Below are positions 58,433-64,000 of a stretch of 64,000 nucleotides of DNA, piece by piece. Numbering within the stretch: position 1 is the stretch's first letter; the number at the start of each line of letters is the position of its first letter. The position numbers and the translations under genes were made by a program. Origin of the DNA: Pseudomonas sp. EpS/L25 (GTDB lineage: Bacteria > Pseudomonadota > Gammaproteobacteria > Pseudomonadales > Pseudomonadaceae). The notes below the pieces were generated by a model. The model ran no database searches. It was not told the DNA's origin and was given only the letters and a program-made list of their open reading frames with translations. The stretch covers positions 1,242,263-1,306,262 of the forward strand of contig NZ_LNUP01000002.1 in the NCBI RefSeq assembly GCF_001512295.1. The letters are read 5' to 3'.

Positions 58433-59940
58433 TGGAGATCTTCGACGCGCTCTACCTGGGCTTCTCCGAAGCCATGAGTCCGACCAACCTGGCGTTCTGC
58501 CTGATCGGGGCCCTGCTCGGGACGCTGATCGGCGTGCTGCCGGGCATCGGGCCCACGGCCACGGTGGCGATCCTGTTGCCGATCACCTATTTCCTGCCAC
58601 CGCTGGCCGCCCTGATCATGCTGGCCGGCATCTTCTACGGCGCCCAGTATGGTGGCTCGACCACGGCGATCCTGGTCAATCTGCCGGGTGAGGCCTCGGC
58701 CGTGGTCACGGCGCTGGACGGCCATGCCATGGCCAAGCGCGGGCGGGCGGGGGCAGCGCTCGCCACCGCTGCCCTGGCGTCCTTCTTCGCCGGAACCGTC
58801 GCCACCGTGGCCCTGGCGGTGGCCGGGCCCGTGCTGTCGCGCTTCGCCCTGTCCTTCGGGCCGGCGGAATACGTGGCGCTGACCGTGTTCGGTCTGCTGG
58901 CGGCGACCATCCTGGCCAGCGGCTCGGTGATCAAGGCGGTCGGCATGGTCTGCCTGGGACTGCTGCTCGGCATGGTGGGCATGGATGTCAGCAGTGGCAC
59001 CACGCGCCTGACCTTCGGTTCCACTGACCTCTACGACGGCATCGATTTCGTGGTGATCGCGGTGGGCCTGTTCGGCATCGCCGAGATCGCCGTCAACCTC
59101 GAATCCCGCGAAGCCCGTGGCACCCTCGCCGGCAAGATCACCCGGTTGTGGCCCACCCGCGAGGACTTCCGCAGGGCCTGGCCGGCCACCTTGCGCGGTA
59201 CGGCCCTGGGCACCTTCCTGGGCGTATTGCCCGGCGGCGGTGCGACCCTGAGCGCCTTCAGTGCCTATTCGCTGGAAAAGAAGGTCTCGAAGACGCCGGA
59301 GCGGTTCGGCACCGGGATGGTGGAGGGCGTCGCCGCGCCGGAGTCGGCCAACAATGCGGGCGCCCAGTCGTCCTTCATCCCGTTGCTGACCCTGGGCATT
59401 CCCTCCAACTCGATCATGGCCATGATGCTCGGCGCCATGATGATCCATGGCATCACCCCCGGGCCTTCGGTGATCACCAACCAGCCGGCGTTGTTCTGGG
59501 GGCTGATCGCCAGCATGTGGATCGGCAACCTGATGCTGCTGGTCATCAACCTGCCGCTCATCGGCGTCTGGGTGCGGCTGCTGCAGGTGCCCTATCGGCT
59601 GCTGTTCCCGGCCATCCTGCTGTTCTGCTGCGTCGGGGTCTATAGCGTCAACAACCGTGGCTTCGACGTCGCCCTGGTGATCATCTTCGGCCTGCTGGGC
59701 TATCTGTTCCGCAAGGCCAGGTGCGAACCGGGCCCGCTGCTGCTGGGCTTCGTCCTCGGGCCCTTGCTGGAAACCAACCTGAGGCGCGCCTTGCTGATCT
59801 CCCAGGGTGATCCGGCCGTGCTGGTCCAGCGGCCGATCAGCGCTACCCTGTTCGCCGCCTCCGCCATCCTGCTGGTGATGATGGTGCTGCCGGCCTTTCG
59901 CCGGAAGCGGGAGGAAGCCTTCCAGGAGGAAGAGGCCTGA
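58432..59940 (+). CDS. Tripartite tricarboxylate transporter large permease (TctA family)
   Basis: A 502-residue membrane protein with about 11-12 segments. TctA hallmarks are GTLIGVLPGIGPTATVAILLP near residue 30, YGAQYGGSTTAILVNLPGE near 68 and GVLPGGGATLSAFSAYSLEKK near 263. With TctC and TctB it forms a proton- or sodium-driven importer of di- or tricarboxylates. The three genes overlap and are certainly one operon. Confidence 0.95.
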   Translation: MEIFDALYLGFSEAMSPTNLAFCLIGALLGTLIGVLPGIGPTATVAILLPITYFLPPLAALIMLAGIFYGAQYGGSTTAILVNLPGEASAVVTALDGHAMAKRGRAGAALATAALASFFAGTVATVALAVAGPVLSRFALSFGPAEYVALTVFGLLAATILASGSVIKAVGMVCLGLLLGMVGMDVSSGTTRLTFGSTDLYDGIDFVVIAVGLFGIAEIAVNLESREARGTLAGKITRLWPTREDFRRAWPATLRGTALGTFLGVLPGGGATLSAFSAYSLEKKVSKTPERFGTGMVEGVAAPESANNAGAQSSFIPLLTLGIPSNSIMAMMLGAMMIHGITPGPSVITNQPALFWGLIASMWIGNLMLLVINLPLIGVWVRLLQVPYRLLFPAILLFCCVGVYSVNNRGFDVALVIIFGLLGYLFRKARCEPGPLLLGFVLGPLLETNLRRALLISQGDPAVLVQRPISATLFAASAILLVMMVLPAFRRKREEAFQEEEA

Positions 59941-59983
59941 GCGGGGAGGGGGCGACGGGCTGCGCTCGCCCCCTGTCGTGGCG

Positions 59984-60850
59984 CTAGCGGCAGGCGACGT
60001 CGAAGGCCTGGGCGATGGTGTCGAGCAAGGCGTTCTCGGAGTCCTGCTTGCGCCGTGCCAGGGCGAGCTGGCGAGTGGGCGCCGCGGCGCCGAGGGAGAC
60101 CTCCCGTATCTCATAGGGACCCAGGTGTTCCGGGCGCAGCCGCGGCAGCACCGAGACGCCCAGACCCAGGCCGACCATGGCGATGATGGCGTCGGCGCTG
60201 GGGACGTCGAGCAAGGCCTCGCACTGGGGCACCAGGCCGTCGACGAAGCGGGCCGCCAGGCGACCGACCACCAATTTGCGGTCCAGCCTGATCCAGGGAT
60301 AACGCCGCAGATAAGCCTCGGGCGCCAGGGGAGCGAGCTGCGCTGGCACCACCAGTACCAGGGGTTCGCGGAGCAGGTCATGCCAATGCAGCCGGGCCGA
60401 GCCGCCGCCCGGTGGTCTGACCAGGATGGCGGCATCCAGGCGGTCCGCTTTCAGGGCGGCGATCAGTTCGGGCGTATTGTGCCGTTCCAGTTGCAGGGTG
60501 ATGCCGGGGGCGCGCCGCTGCAGTTCGGCGACCGCCCTGGGCAGCAGCGTGGTCAGGATCGAACCCGTCACCCCGAGACGGACGCGACCGGTCAGCGGCT
60601 GGGCGCGCTGATTGCGCAGCTTCTCAAGATCGGCCAGCGGCCGGGCCATGGTGTCGAGCAATCGTCGGGCGAAGCCGGTGGCCTGCACCGCCCGACCCGA
60701 CCGATCGAACAGTGACTGGCCGAAGTAAGCCTCGAGCTGCTTGATCTGCAGGCTGACCGCACTGGGGGTCAGGTTCACCGCTTCCGCGGCGGCGGCGAAG
60801 GAGCCGCGCTCCACCGCCGCCTGCAGAGTCAGGAAGGCTTCGATCTTCAT
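59984..60850 (-). CDS. LysR-family regulator, divergent from the alpha-hydroxy-acid oxidase
   Basis: A 288-residue LysR protein: MKIEAFLTLQAAVERGSFAAAAEAVNLTPSAVSLQIKQLE is the winged helix, with the effector domain from about residue 88. The start at 60850 is certain from the family N-terminus, though the frame stays open far upstream. Only 87 bp separate it from the oxidase gene, so it very likely regulates that gene. Confidence 0.92.
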   Translation of the reverse strand: MKIEAFLTLQAAVERGSFAAAAEAVNLTPSAVSLQIKQLEAYFGQSLFDRSGRAVQATGFARRLLDTMARPLADLEKLRNQRAQPLTGRVRLGVTGSILTTLLPRAVAELQRRAPGITLQLERHNTPELIAALKADRLDAAILVRPPGGGSARLHWHDLLREPLVLVVPAQLAPLAPEAYLRRYPWIRLDRKLVVGRLAARFVDGLVPQCEALLDVPSADAIIAMVGLGLGVSVLPRLRPEHLGPYEIREVSLGAAAPTRQLALARRKQDSENALLDTIAQAFDVACR

Positions 60851-60856
60851 GAGTTT

Positions 60857-60880
60857 TTCTCGTCTTTGGAGCGACGAAGA
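60857..60880. promoter_or_regulatory. Inverted repeat, candidate LysR-type site
   Basis: TTCTCGTC-N8-GACGAAGAA lies in the middle of the 87-bp divergent region, overlapping the LysR gene leader. Such dyads are typical of LysR autoregulatory sites. The assignment is inference. Confidence 0.45.
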
Positions 60881-60937
60881 ATAACTTTTCTTGGCGGGTC
60901 GAGCGCCTAGGATGGCCAAAACGACCAGGCCAGTGGC

Positions 60938-62173
60938 ATGAACCAGACGAGCAGACTGCAAGACTATCCCTTGGCGTCCCACACGCTGCCCAAGGGCAGT
61001 GGTGGCTACCGGATACCCCGGCGCCTGCGCGCCATCCTGTCCCTCGATGATTTCGAGGCGGCCGCCCGCCGCCACCTCCCCAAGCCGCTCTTCGCCTATG
61101 TCAGCGGCGGCGCGGAACAGGAGAAGTCGTTGCACGGCAACCGCGCGGGCTTCGATCGTTATGCCTGGGTGCCCCGCGCCTTCACTGATACCTCGACGCG
61201 TAGCCTCGAAACGACCCTCCTGGGGCAGCGCTATGGCGCCCCCTTCGGGATCGCGCCCATGGGCATCAGCGCACTCACCGCCTTCGAGGGGGACCTCATC
61301 CAGACCCGGGCGGCCAGGGAAGCCAATATCCCGGCGATCATGAGCGGTTCCTCCCTGCTGCCCATGGAGGCGGTGATCCGGGAGAATCCGGACGCCTGGT
61401 TCCAGGCCTATGTACCCGGCGAGGATGCCAGGATCCTGGCCCTGCTCAACCGCGTGCGACACGCCGGCTTCAAGACGCTGGTCATCACCGCCGATGTGCC
61501 GGTGTCGGCCAATCGCGAGAATCTGATCAGGGCGGGCTTTTCCACGCCGCTCAAGCCGGATCTGCACCTGGCCTGGGAAGGCCTCACCCATCCGCGTTGG
61601 TTGCTCGGTACCGCCCTGAGGACCCTGCTGCGACGGGGCATGCCGCACTTCGAGAACGCCGGCGTGGGCCGCGGCGCGCCCATCGTGTCGGCCAAGGTGA
61701 TGCGCGATTTCGGCGCCCGCGATCACCTGAGTTGGCGGCACCTGGAGCTGATCCGCCGCCACTGGCCAGGCACCCTGGTGGTCAAGGGCATCCTCGCGCC
61801 GGAAGATGCCGTGCGCGCCAGGGAGGTCGGCGCGGAGAGCGTCATCGTTTCCAACCATGGTGGGCGCCAGCTGGACGGCAGCGTCGCGCCCCTCGCCATC
61901 CTGCCGCAGGTGGTCAAGGCGGTCGGGCCGGACTATCCGGTGATGATCGACAGCGGCTTTCGCCGCGGCGGCGACATCCTCATGGCCCTCGCCCTGGGTG
62001 CCGCCTTCGTGTTCGTCGGTCGACCGATGAACTATGCCGGCGCCGTGGGCGGCCAGCCGGGCATCAAGCATGCGATCGGCATCCTGGCCACCGAGCTGTC
62101 GCGCAACATGGCGCTGTTGGGTATCCAGAGTCCCGGCGCCGTCCGTCGCGACAGCCTCAGGATCGTGCGGTAA
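60938..62173 (+). CDS. FMN-dependent alpha-hydroxy-acid oxidase/dehydrogenase (LldD family)
   Basis: A 411-residue TIM-barrel flavoenzyme of the lactate/glycolate/mandelate oxidase family. YVSGGAEQEKSL near residue 54, FGIAPMGISAL, the FMN-contacting LVVKGI and the catalytic SNHGGRQLDG (His307) are present. It oxidises an L-2-hydroxy acid to the 2-oxo acid; which acid is unclear. It is controlled, by position, by the divergent LysR. The convergent amidohydrolase gene begins 10 bp past its stop. Confidence 0.9.
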   Translation: MNQTSRLQDYPLASHTLPKGSGGYRIPRRLRAILSLDDFEAAARRHLPKPLFAYVSGGAEQEKSLHGNRAGFDRYAWVPRAFTDTSTRSLETTLLGQRYGAPFGIAPMGISALTAFEGDLIQTRAAREANIPAIMSGSSLLPMEAVIRENPDAWFQAYVPGEDARILALLNRVRHAGFKTLVITADVPVSANRENLIRAGFSTPLKPDLHLAWEGLTHPRWLLGTALRTLLRRGMPHFENAGVGRGAPIVSAKVMRDFGARDHLSWRHLELIRRHWPGTLVVKGILAPEDAVRAREVGAESVIVSNHGGRQLDGSVAPLAILPQVVKAVGPDYPVMIDSGFRRGGDILMALALGAAFVFVGRPMNYAGAVGGQPGIKHAIGILATELSRNMALLGIQSPGAVRRDSLRIVR

Positions 62174-62183
62174 CCACGGCTGA

Positions 62184-63224
62184 TCAGCTATTTAATGAAA
62201 GCCGGTAGGTGTCCATCGCCGTGCCACTGAACAGGGCTTCACGGTCGGTCTGACGCCAACCCTGGGTCAGGCGCTTGAAGGCATTCCACAGTACCCCATA
62301 GGAGAACATGCCCTTGTCCACGGGGAAGTTGCTTTCGAACAGGCAGCGCTCGGCGCCGAAGGCTTCCACGCAGGTCAGCACATAGGGTCGCCACAGGTCC
62401 GCCAGTTCGGCCGAGGTGGGCGGCATGGCCCTTTCATCCAAGGCGAAGCCGCCGACCTTCATGCCCAGGCCGCCCAGCTTCAGGCGCAGGTTGCTGCAGC
62501 GTGCCAGTTCCCGGATGGCCAGGGACCAGGTCTGGAAGACCTCCCGGCGCTGCTGTGCATAGGGGCCGGCGCCCAGGGGGCCGCCGAAATGATCGAGCAC
62601 CATGGGCTGGTCGGGGAATTTCCGGGCGAGGGCGAGCACCTCGTCGAGCTGGGTGTGGTATGCCCAGATGTCCAGCGACAGATCATGGCGGGCGAGACAG
62701 GCCACCCCAGCATGGAAGCGCTCATCCATGAGGATGCCCGCCGGCGGTGGCCGCGGATTGGACACCAGCCGCGGATCGGCATGCCAGGCGGTGGCGTTGC
62801 GGATGCCGCGTAGCCGCCCGCCACTGCGCGCCTGCATCTCTTCCAGGACCGGGATGACGCCCTCGCCCTGGCAGAGATCGGCGCCGGCGACGACGGCGGC
62901 GCAGAGCCGGCTCTCGCCGTACAGACCGCTGGCGCTCTGGGCCGCCACCCCGGCGGCGAATTCCACTTCGCCCACGGCATCGAAGGGTGCGGCGCGATCC
63001 GCGCTGTACATCGACCGGCACTGCACATAGACCGAGGCCAGGATGCGATGACCACCGCTGGTATCCGCCAGGTACTCGGGCAGCAGATAGCGCTGGCCGG
63101 GGCGGTCCCAGAGGTGGTGGTGGGCATCGACGATGGGCAGCTCGGGCTCCAGGATCTGCTCCTGGACCTGGGCCAGCCAGGCCTCGCGTACCGGAGCGTG
63201 AGGAGAAGCCGGGACATCAGCCAT
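62184..63224 (-). CDS. Amidohydrolase-family TIM-barrel hydrolase (lactonase-like)
   Basis: A 346-residue member of amidohydrolase family 2, which contains 2-pyrone-4,6-dicarboxylate lactonase and sugar lactonases. IVDAHHHLWD near residue 31 is the metal-binding HxH strand, VLDHFGGP is a second conserved histidine and LFESNFPVDKG carries the barrel-end aspartate. AGGAG precedes the ATG. The substrate is not predictable. It is oriented with the ABC importer gene downstream in the window, possibly as one unit. Confidence 0.85.
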   Translation of the reverse strand: MADVPASPHAPVREAWLAQVQEQILEPELPIVDAHHHLWDRPGQRYLLPEYLADTSGGHRILASVYVQCRSMYSADRAAPFDAVGEVEFAAGVAAQSASGLYGESRLCAAVVAGADLCQGEGVIPVLEEMQARSGGRLRGIRNATAWHADPRLVSNPRPPPAGILMDERFHAGVACLARHDLSLDIWAYHTQLDEVLALARKFPDQPMVLDHFGGPLGAGPYAQQRREVFQTWSLAIRELARCSNLRLKLGGLGMKVGGFALDERAMPPTSAELADLWRPYVLTCVEAFGAERCLFESNFPVDKGMFSYGVLWNAFKRLTQGWRQTDREALFSGTAMDTYRLSLNS

Positions 63225-63269
63225 GACGACGGCTCCTGGTGCTAATCTTGGCGATTGGCACGCGGCGGC

Positions 63270-64000
63270 TCAATTCTGCATGCCCCAGCGGCGCACCGTG
63301 AGCACCTCTATGCTGCGGAACACCAGGCCTTCCACCACCAGGCCGATGATGATCACCATCAGCAGGCCGGCGAAGACATTGGAGGTCTCCAGGGCGTTGC
63401 GGTGCTGGAAGACGTACCAGCCCAGGCCGCCTGAGTTGCCGGAGACACCGAAGACCAGTTCGGCGGCGATCAGGGTACGCCAGGCGAAGGCCCAGCCGAT
63501 CTTCAGGCCGGCGAGGATCGAGGGCACCGCCGCCGGGATCAGTACCTTAGCCACCAGCCGAATGCCGCGCAGGCCGTAGTTGCGCCCGGCCATGCGCTGG
63601 GTCTGGCTGACCGAGAGGAAGCCCGAGTAGGTGTTGAGCGCCACCGCCCAGAGCACCGAGTGGACGATGACCAGCATCAGGCTCTGCACGCCGAGGCCGA
63701 ACCAGAGCATGGCCAGCGGCAGGATGGCGATGGCCGGCAGCGGATTGAACATGGCGGTGAGGGTGGCGAGGATGTCGGTACCCACCCGGGTGGATACCGC
63801 CAGGGTGGTCAGCAGCATGGCCAGGGCGATGGCCAGGCCATAGCTCACCATCAACACCTTGAGCGAGCTGAGCACGGCGAGGGGCAGGGCGCCATTGAGC
63901 AGATCGGTCCACAGCGCCACGACGGTGTCGCTGAAGGTCGGGAACATCAGGGCGTTGTCCAGATAGCGGGCATAGACCTCCCAGATGATGGCCAGGGCGA
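63270..64000 (-). CDS. ABC transporter permease (nitrate/sulfonate/taurine type), 5' end beyond the window
   Basis: The frame stays open to the last base and upstream codons read LAIIWEVYARYLDNALMFPTFSDTV, typical of the family N-terminus. An ATG at 63947 is therefore probably internal. Five to six membrane segments and the cytoplasmic EAA-like loop (AGRNYGLRGIRLVAKVLIPAAVPSILAGLKIGWAFAW) mark a SsuC/TauC/NrtB-type permease. It ends 45 bp before the amidohydrolase start on the same strand, suggesting cotranscription. Confidence 0.9.
   Translation of the reverse strand, partial: ALAIIWEVYARYLDNALMFPTFSDTVVALWTDLLNGALPLAVLSSLKVLMVSYGLAIALAMLLTTLAVSTRVGTDILATLTAMFNPLPAIAILPLAMLWFGLGVQSLMLVIVHSVLWAVALNTYSGFLSVSQTQRMAGRNYGLRGIRLVAKVLIPAAVPSILAGLKIGWAFAWRTLIAAELVFGVSGNSGGLGWYVFQHRNALETSNVFAGLLMVIIIGLVVEGLVFRSIEVLTVRRWGMQN

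Noticed and set aside
60851-62071. Possible N-terminal extension of the LysR regulator (695-residue frame)
   Set aside because: The frame is open through the oxidase gene on the other strand, but the LysR winged helix starts at 60850 and nothing upstream resembles a domain.

Overview
The window is about 64 kb of GC-rich chromosomal DNA from a Pseudomonas-type gammaproteobacterium. The diagnostic signs are the aru arginine-succinyltransferase operon running into alaS-lysC-rsmA-tRNA-Ser-tRNA-Arg, the two DUF3509 genes, the CrbS/MxtR sensor, Pseudomonas-type REP sequences and A-rich catabolite-repression motifs in leaders. A lineage near P. oryzihabitans/P. psychrotolerans is possible, but I cannot prove the species from the sequence. 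I see no prophage, integrase, transposase or CRISPR array.

Layout. 1-7.5 kb: arginine catabolism by the AST route (aruC 3' end, aruF, aruG, aruD, aruB, a small His/Cys-tailed protein, aruE) with a threonine aldolase appended. 7.7-12.7 kb: alaS, lysC (with an internal in-frame start), rsmA/csrA and three tRNAs. 12.8-20.2 kb: a thioesterase, dusC, a FUSC/DUF1656/HlyD efflux set, the yjcH-actP acetate uptake pair and a tiny DUF3309 protein. 20.5-33.3 kb: dacB, a lipoprotein, cspA, a CvfB-like RNA-binding protein, an Lhr-like helicase, dgt, an EAL protein, a yqjD/E/K-like envelope operon, two DUF3509 paralogues and an orphan rmlD. 33.9-43.4 kb: the CrbS/MxtR hybrid kinase, a GNAT, a GGDEF-EAL protein, a BASS transporter, rdgC, and tRNA-Val plus tRNA-Asp. 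43.7-64 kb: ydiJ, then a ferulate/vanillate catabolic island (LysR, vanR, vanB, vanA, ech, vdh, fcs). This is followed by an IclR-flanked TctCBA transporter, a LysR/alpha-hydroxy-acid oxidase pair, an amidohydrolase and the start of an ABC importer.

How the genes work together. Ferulate is activated by Fcs, cleaved by Ech to vanillin, oxidised by Vdh to vanillate and demethylated by VanAB to protocatechuate. VanR, encoded in the same island, has a perfect ATTGGATCCAAT operator at the vanA promoter. The leaders of vanA, ech, vdh and fcs share an AACAACAAGAGG-like motif, and yjcH and tctC have related A-rich motifs. This pattern fits coordinated Hfq/Crc catabolite repression. The CrbS/MxtR sensor is known in related bacteria to control acetate genes of the kind found here as yjcH-actP.

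Most unusual signal. Seven copies of a roughly 155-245 bp dispersed element (near 10.3, 17.6, 20.4, 37.4, 41.9, 48.6 and 53.4 kb) occur in both orientations, mostly just downstream of stop codons. Each has complementary ends. The copies differ by paired (compensatory) changes in the terminal stem, an internal stem and two small hairpins, which is a signature of a conserved folded RNA or single-stranded DNA. A separate 167-bp element with perfect 22-bp terminal inverted repeats abuts the last copy, between vdh and fcs.
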